The notes under the pieces are model-generated. The model was given only the letters and a program-made list of their open reading frames with translations, ran no database searches and had not been told where the DNA came from. A DNA stretch of 9,351 nucleotides from JBBROS01 sp964246015 (GTDB taxonomy: Bacteria > Pseudomonadota > Alphaproteobacteria > Acetobacterales > Acetobacteraceae). Location: positions 1 to 9,351 of the forward strand of contig CAXTPG010000141.1 of NCBI GenBank assembly GCA_964246015.1, given 5' to 3'. Below, one piece after another: positions 1 to 5,337 of the stretch (position 1 is its first letter; every line of letters begins with the position of its first letter). A program made the position numbers and the translations under genes.

Positions 1-109
1 CCGGGGGGACCTGGTGCTGGTGGAGCCGGGGGGCGGGGGGGTGGTGGCGACGGTGTGCGGGGGGCGGGTGGCGTATATGGGCGCGGAGGGGTGGGGGCGG
101 GTGGGGTAG
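1..109 (+). CDS. C-terminal end of a probable amidohydrolase-family protein (partial)
   Basis: The second reading frame is open from the window edge (first full codon at 2) to a TAG at 107-109, giving 35 residues. They contain RGDLVLVEPGG and then VVATVCGGRVAYMG. A 'GDLVLVdP...VvaTvvgGrvvy' ending, in which a composite beta-sandwich closes after the metal-dependent barrel, is typical of amidohydrolase or dihydroorotase-like enzymes; that link is from family knowledge and rests on few residues. The other + frames read as low-complexity G/A/R peptide and look like shadows. Nearly all codons end in G, matching other + strand genes here. The gene converges on gpt, with a hairpin-rich gap between them. 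The specific enzyme cannot be named without the upstream sequence. Confidence 0.5.
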   Translation, partial: RGDLVLVEPGGGGVVATVCGGRVAYMGAEGWGRVG

Positions 110-112
110 GGG
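88..112 (+). other. Candidate G-quadruplex motif across the stop codon of the partial gene
   Basis: Five G-runs of three or more lie within 25 bases: 88-91, 93-97, 99-101, 103-106 and 109-112, separated by loops of one or two bases. This satisfies the usual G3+N1-7 pattern. It overlaps the TAG at 107-109 and lies just before the hairpin cluster. In such G-rich DNA it may be a chance product of the composition; any role is inference. Confidence 0.35.
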
Positions 113-116
113 ATTT

Positions 117-162
117 CAAGGGCTCTGCCCTTGACCCGCTGGGGCCTCGGGCCCCAGACCCC
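117..162. repeat. Dispersed intergenic hairpin repeat, copy 1
   Basis: Two near-perfect hairpins stand in tandem. The first (117-133) has a 7-bp stem, arms CAAGGGC/GCCCTTG and a 3-base loop. The second (139-157) has an 8-bp stem, arms CTGGGGCC/GGCCCCAG and a 3-base loop. The same unit recurs at 1938-1983 after the SDR gene, with the same element order and a few changes. Compensating arm structure and two intergenic copies indicate a repeat family rather than chance. It lies in the gap between two convergent genes, so it could also act as a bidirectional terminator, although there is no T-tract. An alternative stem (154-160 with 172-178) shares bases with the second hairpin and cannot form at the same time. 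Confidence 0.7.
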
Positions 163-181
163 GATCCTGAAGGTCTGGTTT

Positions 182-227
182 TCAAAGGCTTGCCTTTGAT
201 GGGGTTCCAAGGGGCGACGCCCCTTGG
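182..227. terminator. Tandem hairpins in the convergent gap, candidate bidirectional terminator
   Basis: Two more hairpins follow copy 1 of the repeat. At 182-199 the arms TCAAAGG/CCTTTGA pair around a 4-base loop. At 207-227 the arms CCAAGGGGC/GCCCCTTGG pair in a perfect 9-bp stem around GAC. The second is the strongest stem in the gap and sits 22 bases beyond the gpt stop codon as read on the minus strand, a sensible place for a terminator. No clear U-run follows on either strand, so intrinsic termination is not proven; the hairpins could instead mark 3' ends after Rho-dependent termination or be part of the repeat family. Confidence 0.45.
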
Positions 228-248
228 CCTTCATGATCCCGTTGTTTG

Positions 249-722
249 TCACCCCGGTGCCCGCGCCATCGGGGGTACGAAGAGGGGGGCGGTGTCCCAG
301 GGGAAAAGCACCCAGGTGTCCTGGGGAACCTCGACCACCCAGGTGTCGGCGACGGCGGCGCCGGCGGGCTTGGCGTAGAGGCAGGCGAAGTGGGCGCGGG
401 GGAGGAGGGCGCGGACCATGCGGGCGGTGGTGCCGCTATCGACGAGGTCGTCGACGATGACCCAGCCCTCGCCGTCGCCGGCGGCGGCGGGGGGTTTCAG
501 AAGGCGGGGCTCGCCCCGGGCTTCCTCGTCGTAGCTGGCGACGCAGACGCATTCGACGAGGCGGCATTCGAGTTCGCGCGCGACGATGGCGGCGGGGATG
601 AGGCCGCCGCGGGTGATGGCGACGAGACCGGTGAAGGGGCCGCGGGGCATGAGGGCGGCGGCGAGGCTGCGGGCGTCGCGGTGGAGCTGGTCCCAGGTGA
701 CGGTGGCGTAGGCGCGCTGCAT
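249..722 (-). CDS. gpt: Xanthine-guanine phosphoribosyltransferase
   Basis: This is a purine-salvage enzyme that transfers phosphoribose from PRPP to guanine, xanthine or, less well, hypoxanthine. The 157-residue product follows E. coli Gpt (152 aa) almost end to end, including VTWDQLHRDAR near the N-terminus. Arg38-Gly39-Gly40 form the RGG loop. The PRPP-binding loop VIVDDLVDSGTT spans about 88-99 with acidic pair Asp91-Asp92. Lys118 (AKPAG) is the expected base contact, and PQDTW with Trp137 matches the aromatic base-stacking residue. I chose the ATG at 722-720 because the upstream extension reads as arginine/proline shadow and homology begins at this Met. The start overlaps the csaA stop as TGATG; no strong Shine-Dalgarno is seen, so coupled translation is likely. 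Coding-strand codons are mostly C-ending, opposite to the + strand genes. Confidence 0.95.
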   Translation of the reverse strand: MQRAYATVTWDQLHRDARSLAAALMPRGPFTGLVAITRGGLIPAAIVARELECRLVECVCVASYDEEARGEPRLLKPPAAAGDGEGWVIVDDLVDSGTTARMVRALLPRAHFACLYAKPAGAAVADTWVVEVPQDTWVLFPWDTAPLFVPPMARAPG

Positions 723-1066
723 CAGAAGAGCCGCCCGCCGTCGGGGACCGGGAGGTCCGGGCGGATGAGCACGACGGCGCCGTGGTCGTCGGGCATGCCG
801 AGGGTGAGGACCTCGCTGCGGAAGGGGCCGATCTGCCGGGGCGGGAAGTTGACGACGGCGCAGACCTGGCGGCCGATAAGGGTCTCGATGGCGTAGTGGG
901 TGGTGATCTGGGCGGAGGATTTCTTCACGCCCAGGGGTGCGCCGAAGTCGATCCAAAGCTTGATCGCGGGCTTTCGGGCTTCGGGGAAGGGTTGGGCGTC
1001 GATGACGGTGCCGACGCGGATGTCGACCCGTTCGAATTCGGCGAAGGAGAGTGGGGCGTCGCTCAT
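722..1066 (-). CDS. csaA: CsaA-like tRNA-binding domain protein (chaperone-related)
   Basis: The 114-residue product is a single OB-fold tRNA-binding domain very like Bacillus CsaA (about 110 aa). CsaA family members are homodimers that bind tRNA and have been reported to have chaperone or export-related activity; the in vivo role is unsettled. Visible family motifs are FERVDIRVGTV (11-21), FPEARKPAIKL (27-37), the KKSSAQIT segment (48-55) and VVNFPPRQIGPFRSEVL (71-87). The start at 1066-1064 gives the family length. An upstream in-frame ATG at 1141 would add 25 residues that do not resemble the family. The gene is first of a csaA-gpt pair joined by a TGATG overlap. A 17-bp palindrome abuts the start codon, and the promoter must lie in the 77-bp space shared with the divergent SDR gene. 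Confidence 0.92.
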   Translation of the reverse strand: MSDAPLSFAEFERVDIRVGTVIDAQPFPEARKPAIKLWIDFGAPLGVKKSSAQITTHYAIETLIGRQVCAVVNFPPRQIGPFRSEVLTLGMPDDHGAVVLIRPDLPVPDGGRLF

Positions 1067-1083
1067 GCGGGCATCATGCCCGC
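1067..1083. promoter_or_regulatory. Perfect 17-bp palindrome touching the csaA start codon
   Basis: The arms GCGGGCAT and ATGCCCGC are perfect complements around a single C at 1075. The element sits in the short csaA/SDR divergent gap and ends at the base before the csaA ATG. As DNA it could be an operator serving one or both genes. As csaA mRNA it would place a stem over the usual ribosome-binding region, and no Shine-Dalgarno is visible there. The same bases also carry a four-codon minus-strand reading frame, Met-Met-Pro-Ala-stop (1077-1063), whose TGA overlaps the csaA ATG. A regulatory role is inference. Confidence 0.4.
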
Positions 1084-1143
1084 CAATGTTGCCACGGGCC
1101 ACACCCCATGCCAGCGTCCCCGGCGTTGCCGGAGACCGCATCC

Positions 1144-1926
1144 ATGACCGCCGCGACCGTTGCCGCCTTGGCGCAGACCCCTTCGTTCCGGCTGGATGGC
1201 AAGCGGGCGCTGGTGACGGGGGCGAGCAGCGGGATCGGGGAGGCGGCGGCGATCGCGCTGGCGGACGCGGGGGCGGAGGTGGTGCTGGCGGCGCGGCGGA
1301 CGGGGCCGATGGAGGCGACGGTGGCGGCGCTGGTCGCGCGGGGGCTGAAGGCGCGGGCGGTGGCGATGGATGTGACGGACCGGGCGGCGACGCGGGCGGC
1401 GATCGCGGCGGAGGGTCCGTTCGGGATCCTGGTGAACAATGCGGGGCGGAACACCCGGGAGGCGTTCCTGGAGATCAGCGACGGGGCGCTGGATGCGATG
1501 CTGGATCTGAACATCCGGGCGGCGTTCACGGTGGCTCAGGCGGTGGCGCAGGGGATGGTGGCGGCCGGGGCGGGGGGGGTGATCATCAACATGGGGAGCG
1601 TGAACGGGCATGTCGCGCGGGAGACGATCAGCGTCTACACGGCGACGAAGCACGCGATCGAGGGGATGACGAAGGGGATGGCACTGGAGCTGGGGCGGCA
1701 TGGCATCAGGGTGTGCACGCTGTGCCCGACGTGGATCGCGACGCCGCTGGTGAAGCCGATGCTGGACGATCCGGAGACGGCGGCGATGATGCTGTCGCGG
1801 TTGCCGATCGGGCGGGTGGGGGTGGTGGAGGATCTGATGGGGGTGATCGTGTTCCTGGCTTCTCCGGCGGCGGCGATGGTTACCGGGTCGCCTATGATGG
1901 TGGATGGGGGGTTGACGACTTATTAG
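1144..1926 (+). CDS. SDR-family NAD(P)-dependent oxidoreductase
   Basis: This 260-residue classical short-chain dehydrogenase/reductase has a full Rossmann fold and catalytic set. TGASSGIG (25-32) is the glycine-rich cofactor loop, NNAG lies at 98-101, and the Asn-Ser-Tyr-Lys tetrad fits Asn123, Ser152, Tyr165 and Lys169 (YTATK). The end reads MVTGSPMMVDGG, as in gluconate 5-dehydrogenase or 3-oxoacyl-ACP-reductase-like members. Arg51-Arg52 after the second strand, where NAD enzymes often have Asp, suggest NADP(H); this is inference. The substrate is not readable. I chose ATG 1144 because GGAG at 1131-1134 lies 9 bases upstream; an earlier ATG at 1108 lacks such a site. It is divergent from csaA and followed by the hairpin repeat, so it may be monocistronic. 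The first dozen or so codons favour C endings, after which G endings dominate. Confidence 0.93.
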   Translation: MTAATVAALAQTPSFRLDGKRALVTGASSGIGEAAAIALADAGAEVVLAARRTGPMEATVAALVARGLKARAVAMDVTDRAATRAAIAAEGPFGILVNNAGRNTREAFLEISDGALDAMLDLNIRAAFTVAQAVAQGMVAAGAGGVIINMGSVNGHVARETISVYTATKHAIEGMTKGMALELGRHGIRVCTLCPTWIATPLVKPMLDDPETAAMMLSRLPIGRVGVVEDLMGVIVFLASPAAAMVTGSPMMVDGGLTTY

Positions 1927-1937
1927 GGGGGGGAAGG

Positions 1938-1983
1938 CAAGGGCTCTGCCCTCGACCCGCGGGGGCCTTGGCCCCAGGCCCCC
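1938..1983. repeat. Dispersed intergenic hairpin repeat, copy 2
   Basis: This repeats the unit at 117-162 in the same orientation: CAAGGGCTCTGCCCT, then GACCCG, then a GGGGCC...GGCCCC stem, then a C-rich end. Stems here are 1940-1944 with 1948-1952, and 1962-1967 with 1970-1975. A run of eight G (1926-1933) separates it from the SDR stop codon. It fills much of the 144-bp gap before the GGT-like gene and could terminate or stabilise the SDR transcript. No T-tract follows. Confidence 0.65.
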
Positions 1984-2070
1984 GGACTTTGCTAGGGCTT
2001 GGAAGGCCAGCCAATTGCGGCTTTGCGCCGGGTGGAGGATGCTGGGCGACCACCTCTAGGGCACGAACCG

Positions 2071-3669
2071 ATGCGCGACTTCCATCTTCCCGGCCGCAGC
2101 CCGGTCTATTCCACGCATGGCATGGCGGCGACGGCGATGCCGGCGGCGACGCTGACCGCGCTGGATGTGTTGCGGGCCGGTGGGAACGCGATGGATGCGG
2201 CGGTGGCGGCGGTGGCGGTGCTGGGTGTGATCGAGCCGCAGTCGACGGGGATCGGGGGGGATTGCTTCTGCCTGTATGCGCCGAAGGGGACGGACAAGGT
2301 CGTGGCGTTGAACGGGTCGGGGCGGGCGGCGGCGGCGGCCTCGATCGACTGGTTCGAGGAGCGGGGGATCACGGCGATCGAGAACACGTCGCCGCATTCG
2401 GTGACGATCCCGGGGGCGGTCTCGGCGTGGGAGACGCTGCTGGCGGCGCATGGGACGAAGGGGCTGGACGAGGTGCTGCAGCCGGCGATCCGGTTCGCGG
2501 AGGAGGGGTGGCCGGTGGGTCACCGGGTGGCGAGCGACTGGGCGCGGGCGGAGGACAAGCTGCGGCGGAACGGGGCGGAGGCGTTCCTGCCGAGCGGGGC
2601 GGCGCCGCGGGAGGGCGACCTGTTCGTGCAGAAGAGGCTGGCGGAGACGCTGCGGGTGATCGCGCGGGAGGGGAGCCGGGGGTTCTACGAGGGGGCGGTG
2701 GCGGCGGACATGGTGTCGACGCTGCGGGCGCATGGGGGGCTGCAGACGGAGGCGGATTTCGCGGCGGGGCGGACGGTGGCGGAGTTCGTGACGCCGATCC
2801 GGACTTCTTATCAGGGGCATGAGGTTTGGCAGTGCCCGCCGAACGGGTCGGGGCTGCTGGTGCTGATGCTGCTGGGGATGATCGAGCCGTTCGACCTGCC
2901 GCCGGGGGGGCCGCTGGACCCGCTGCGGATGCATCGGCACCTGGAGGCGGCGCGGCTGGCGTACCGGGACCGGGATGCGTTCCTGGCCGATCCTTCGCAG
3001 GTGGAGGTGCCGGTGGCGCGGCTGACGGGGCGCGCGTATTTGGACGGGTTGCGGGGGCTGATCCGGGACGACCGGGCGATGGCGGCGATGCCGATGCCGG
3101 GGGAGGCGCTGCTGCCGGCGCACCGGGACACGACGTATCTTTGCGTCGTCGATCGGGACGGGAATGCTTGCAGCTTCATCAACTCGTTGTTCCAGAGCTT
3201 CGGGTCGGGGATATTGGCGCCGAACGCCGGGGTGATGCTGCAGAACCGGGGGTTCGGGTTCCGGGTGCAGCGGGGGCATCCGAACTGCATCGCGCCGGGG
3301 AAGCGGCCGATGCACACGATCATTCCGGGCATGGTGACGAAGGGGGGGCGCGTCGTGATGCCGTATGGCGTGATGGGCGGGCATTTTCAGCCGATGGGGC
3401 AGAGCTGGTTCCTGGCGAACATGATGGAGTACGGGCTGGACATCCAGGAGGCGCTGGATCTGCCGCGGGTGTTCCCGTGGCAGGGGAAGGTGGAGGTGGA
3501 GCGGGGGGTTCCGGAGGCGGCGGTGCGGGCGCTGGCGGCGATGGGGCACGAGATCGTGGCGGCGGACCGGCCGCATGGGGGTGGGCAGGCGATCTGGATC
3601 GATCATGCGCGTGGGGTGCTGGTGGGGGGGAGCGAGCCGCGGAAGGATGGGATGGCTTTGGGGTATTAG
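2071..3669 (+). CDS. Gamma-glutamyltransferase-family protein, cytoplasmic type
   Basis: The 532-residue product is an Ntn-hydrolase of the GGT family, members of which transfer or hydrolyse gamma-glutamyl groups from glutathione and related amides. The N-terminal part has VLRAGGNAMDAAVA and STGIGGDCF, both family hallmarks. The expected autocleavage site and nucleophile is Thr354 in DTTYLCVVD, so the precursor would give chains of about 353 and 179 residues. Gly436-Gly437 (GVMGGH) fit the oxyanion-loop glycines. No signal peptide precedes the domain, unlike periplasmic E. coli Ggt. Where that enzyme has a Ser-Ser pair, this one has KRPMHT (411-416), as I recall for the YwrD-like branch, so true substrate is uncertain. 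ATG 2071 was chosen because AGGG at 2058-2061 lies 9 bases upstream and homology starts just after. DUF1801 follows after 6 bp. Confidence 0.9.
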   Translation: MRDFHLPGRSPVYSTHGMAATAMPAATLTALDVLRAGGNAMDAAVAAVAVLGVIEPQSTGIGGDCFCLYAPKGTDKVVALNGSGRAAAAASIDWFEERGITAIENTSPHSVTIPGAVSAWETLLAAHGTKGLDEVLQPAIRFAEEGWPVGHRVASDWARAEDKLRRNGAEAFLPSGAAPREGDLFVQKRLAETLRVIAREGSRGFYEGAVAADMVSTLRAHGGLQTEADFAAGRTVAEFVTPIRTSYQGHEVWQCPPNGSGLLVLMLLGMIEPFDLPPGGPLDPLRMHRHLEAARLAYRDRDAFLADPSQVEVPVARLTGRAYLDGLRGLIRDDRAMAAMPMPGEALLPAHRDTTYLCVVDRDGNACSFINSLFQSFGSGILAPNAGVMLQNRGFGFRVQRGHPNCIAPGKRPMHTIIPGMVTKGGRVVMPYGVMGGHFQPMGQSWFLANMMEYGLDIQEALDLPRVFPWQGKVEVERGVPEAAVRALAAMGHEIVAADRPHGGGQAIWIDHARGVLVGGSEPRKDGMALGY

Positions 3670-3675
3670 GCCGCG

Positions 3676-4074
3676 ATGGCCCGGCCGCCGCGCACGACGG
3701 CCAGCGCCGGCGCAGGCATGGCGGACGCCGATCTCCCCGGTGACTGGCGGGCGGCGACGCTGGCCCGCATCCGCACCCTGATCCACGAAGCCGCGCCCGG
3801 GGCGGTCGAGGAGGTGAAGTGGCGCAAGCCCACGAACCCGGCCGGCGTGCCCGTCTGGTCCGACTCCGGCATGATCTGTACTGGCGAGACCTATAGGGAC
3901 AAGGTGAAGCTGACCTTCGCGAAGGGCGCCCGATTGGAGGACCCCACGGGCCTGTTCAACGCCAGCCTGGACGGCGCTGCACGGCGGGCGATCGATATCG
4001 GGCGGGGTGAGGCGATCGATGCGGGGGCGTTTAGGGCGTTGGTGGCGGCGGCGGTGGCATTGAACAGGGGGTGA
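3676..4074 (+). CDS. DUF1801 domain-containing protein
   Basis: The 132-residue product matches the DUF1801 (YdhG-like) family, small cytoplasmic proteins of unknown biochemical function. Visible hallmarks are VEEVKWRKP (44-52), VPVWSDSGMICTG (58-70), DKVKLTFAKGA (75-85) and LFNASLDG (93-100), followed by RAIDI and a terminal helix. ATG 3676 is preferred because an AGG overlapping the GGT stop lies 5 bases upstream. An internal ATG at 3718 would also keep the whole domain but has only a too-close AGG. The 6-bp gap suggests co-transcription with the GGT-like gene. Its first 90 or so codons use many C-ending codons, unlike the G-ending style of the gene before it; the last 30 or so codons return to that style. 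Confidence 0.85.
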   Translation: MARPPRTTASAGAGMADADLPGDWRAATLARIRTLIHEAAPGAVEEVKWRKPTNPAGVPVWSDSGMICTGETYRDKVKLTFAKGARLEDPTGLFNASLDGAARRAIDIGRGEAIDAGAFRALVAAAVALNRG

Positions 4075-4163
4075 TGCGGTGACGTGGCCGGGGTAATGGG
4101 TGAGCTTTGGCTGCGGAACGGCATCGCTTATGTCGTGGTTTGGCCGGGAGCTGCCTGTCCGCT

Positions 4164-4328
4164 CACGGCGACCTAGGCCGCCCGGTCAAACACGGGCTTG
4201 TGGCGCGAGCGGTCGATGGGCCGCGTTCCTCGTTCACGCGAGCGTAGGGCGGGGGAATTCCGACGAATTGGGCGCAAGCAGATGACGATATCGGTGGATT
4301 TGGAGAGGTCGAGGGCAAGCCGGAAGGA
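4164..4328 (+). pseudogene. Decayed 3' fragment of a RAYT transposase gene
   Basis: From 4182 to 4325 the + strand reads as the C-terminal 48 or so codons of the RAYT gene at 4560-5105, in the opposite orientation. It begins PVKHGLVARAVDGP, keeps frame, meets an in-frame TAG where the intact gene encodes Val, lacks one codon nearby, and continues NWAQADDDIGGFGEVEGKPE. The intact gene's TGA is replaced by GGA, so the stop is also lost. Weak DNA similarity may reach back to about 4164. The catalytic His-Met-His region is absent. Upstream, 4075-4163 shows nothing I can support. The homology runs on through a REP hairpin to 4379, so the fragment and its REP were duplicated together. Confidence 0.85.
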
Positions 4329-4348
4329 GGCGCCGGCTCCAGGTTGAT

Positions 4349-4378
4349 GGTGGGGTGCGGCAGTGCACCCCACCCTAC
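4349..4378 (-). repeat. REP-like hairpin beside the RAYT fragment
   Basis: Arms GGTGGGGTGC (4349-4358) and GCACCCCACC (4365-4374) form a perfect 10-bp stem with a 6-base loop, followed by CTAC at 4375-4378. Read on the minus strand, a GTAG head precedes the stem, the arrangement known for REP sequences tied to RAYT proteins. It lies 3' of the RAYT remnant, matching the position of the REP beside the intact gene. The following spacer, 4380-4508, is less GC-rich and holds no gene I can support. Confidence 0.8.
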
Positions 4379-4508
4379 GATGATGAATGGGGTGCAGCGG
4401 CGAGAGGCACAACTCCGCCGAGTGACTCCCTTTAAGGGCGGGAATGGGTGCTGCGTGGTGCGAAAAATCTCGATTTATGCACCGAGCTGAACGTCCGCTT
4501 TAGCAAGC

Positions 4509-4538
4509 GTAGGGTGGGGTGCTCTTCCGCCCCCCACC
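4509..4538 (+). repeat. REP-like hairpin downstream of the intact RAYT gene
   Basis: GTAG at 4509-4512 leads into arms 4513-4522 and 4529-4538 around a 6-base loop, with one T-C mismatch in an otherwise complementary 10-bp stem. It is inverted relative to the two REPs on the other side of the transposase gene, so the GTAG heads on both sides point away from the gene. It lies just beyond the RAYT stop codon at 4560-4562 and could also end that transcript. Confidence 0.8.
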
Positions 4539-4559
4539 ATCAGCCCGGAGCCGGTGCGG

Positions 4560-5105
4560 TCATTCCGGCTTGCCCTCGACCTCTCCGAATCCGCCGATAT
4601 CGTCATCTGCTTGCGCCCAATTCGCCGGGTAATGTCCCCGCATGACGGCTCGCGGGAACGAGGAATGCGGCCAATCGACCGGCCGCGCCACAAGTCCGTG
4701 TTTGACCGGATTGAAATGGACATAGTCGACGTGCCGCGCGAAATCGTCGGGATCGCGCACCGTGTGTTCCCAGAACCGGCGTTGCCACAGTCCACGCTCT
4801 CCCTTGGCGGCGCGGGACTCGGAGCGGCTTTCGCCAGCCGGGATCGCTGCCGAGAACCATCGCTTGATGAGCGTCCATCGCAACGAATAATCGGCGTCGC
4901 TGTCGGGTAAGGTCCAAACCGCATGCATGTGCTCGGGCAGTACGACCCATGCATCGATCTGGAATGGATAGAGTCGGCGCGTGCGGACGACGGCTGCGCG
5001 CAATGCGGCGATCTCCCGCACGAGAAGGTCGCTGCGCCGATCGGCCAGGGCCACGGTGAAGAAGTATGTGCCTCCCGGCACGCGATGGCGGCGGTAGTCG
5101 GGCAT
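4560..5105 (-). CDS. REP-associated tyrosine transposase (RAYT, IS200-like Y1 family)
   Basis: The 181-residue product is a full-length RAYT, a single-copy-type relative of IS200/IS605 Y1 transposases that cuts and joins single-stranded DNA at REP hairpins. The HUH metal motif is His59-Met60-His61 within VVLPEHMHAVW. The likely nucleophile is Tyr128 in DYVHFNPVKHG, the most conserved RAYT segment, preceded by GLWQRRFWEHTVRDPDDF (105-122). RYRRH-type basic residues near the N-terminus (YRRHRVPGGTYFFTV) are also typical. ATG 5105-5103 gives the family length; no clear Shine-Dalgarno precedes it, so expression may be low. REP-like hairpins flank it on both sides in inverted orientation. No frame damage is seen, so it may be active. 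Codon use is mixed and less extreme than in neighbouring genes. Confidence 0.93.
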   Translation of the reverse strand: MPDYRRHRVPGGTYFFTVALADRRSDLLVREIAALRAAVVRTRRLYPFQIDAWVVLPEHMHAVWTLPDSDADYSLRWTLIKRWFSAAIPAGESRSESRAAKGERGLWQRRFWEHTVRDPDDFARHVDYVHFNPVKHGLVARPVDWPHSSFPRAVMRGHYPANWAQADDDIGGFGEVEGKPE

Positions 5106-5155
5106 GGGTCAGGGGTCGGGATCGTGCATCGGGACGTTGCTTGTGGCATCGGTTT

Positions 5156-5185
5156 GGTGGGGTGCGAAAGTGCACCCCACCCTAC
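5156..5185 (-). repeat. REP-like hairpin upstream of RAYT, unit 1 of a tandem pair
   Basis: Arms 5156-5165 and 5172-5181 form a perfect 10-bp GGTGGGGTGC stem with loop GAAAGT, followed by CTAC (5182-5185). It lies 50 bp upstream of the RAYT start, with the GTAG head (minus strand) pointing away from the gene. The surrounding bases from about 5145 to 5189 recur almost exactly 72-73 bp further on. Confidence 0.85.
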
Positions 5186-5227
5186 GGGGGAGCGCCAGGG
5201 GTGCAGGTCTGTTTTAGGCGTCGGTTT

Positions 5228-5257
5228 GGTGGGGTGCGGAAGTGCACCCCACCCTAC
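5228..5257 (-). repeat. REP-like hairpin upstream of RAYT, unit 2 of a tandem pair
   Basis: Arms 5228-5237 and 5244-5253 pair perfectly over 10 bp around GGAAGT, then CTAC at 5254-5257. About 44 bases, including the leader GGCGTCGGTTTGG before the stem, match unit 1 with very few differences, so this is a recent direct duplication. It lies about 80 bp before the amidase start and could affect that transcript. Confidence 0.85.
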
Positions 5258-5303
5258 GGGCTGATGTTTTCGGAAAGCGGACACCGGCTCCGACCCCGCA
5301 CCC

Positions 5304-5331
5304 TGGACCGCTACCCCCAACCCGATACACT
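5304..5331 (+). promoter_or_regulatory. Possible sigma70-type promoter for the amidase gene
   Basis: TGGACC (5304-5309) and TACACT (5326-5331) each match 4 of 6 bases of the -35 and -10 consensus and are spaced 16 bases. The predicted start of transcription falls on or next to the ATG at 5338. No Shine-Dalgarno is visible, so the message may be leaderless. The match is weak and found by eye. Confidence 0.3.
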
Positions 5332-5337
5332 CCCCTT

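Noticed and set aside
1108..1143. Upstream start (ATG 1108) for the SDR gene
   Set aside because: It has no Shine-Dalgarno and adds a non-homologous 12-residue leader; ATG 1144 has GGAG at 9 bases.
900..2822. 640-codon + strand frame across csaA, SDR and the GGT-like gene
   Set aside because: It crosses three well-supported genes in another frame and reads as Gly/Asp/Ala low-complexity sequence.
2056..3786. 576-codon open frame on the minus strand opposite the GGT-like gene
   Set aside because: It is rich in Arg, Pro and His with no domain pattern, and mirrors a gene with G-ending codons; high GC removes stops from the antisense frame.
4096..4176. Small + strand frame of 26 codons (MGELWLRNGIAYVV...)
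   Set aside because: It looks somewhat protein-like but has no ribosome-binding site or known family, and its end runs into the RAYT-derived segment; not enough to call a gene.
5145..5260. Two similar hairpin units about 72 bp apart, considered as a CRISPR array
   Set aside because: There are only two units, strongly palindromic with GTAG heads, beside a RAYT and without cas genes; they are REP elements.
4475..5320. 281-codon minus-strand frame over the RAYT locus
   Set aside because: It is in a different frame from the RAYT protein; only the 181-residue frame carries the HUH and Tyr motifs.
4075..5337. Island considered as a genomic island with an integrase or att sites
   Set aside because: No integrase, tRNA or flanking direct repeats are visible; RAYT and REP elements explain the repeats.
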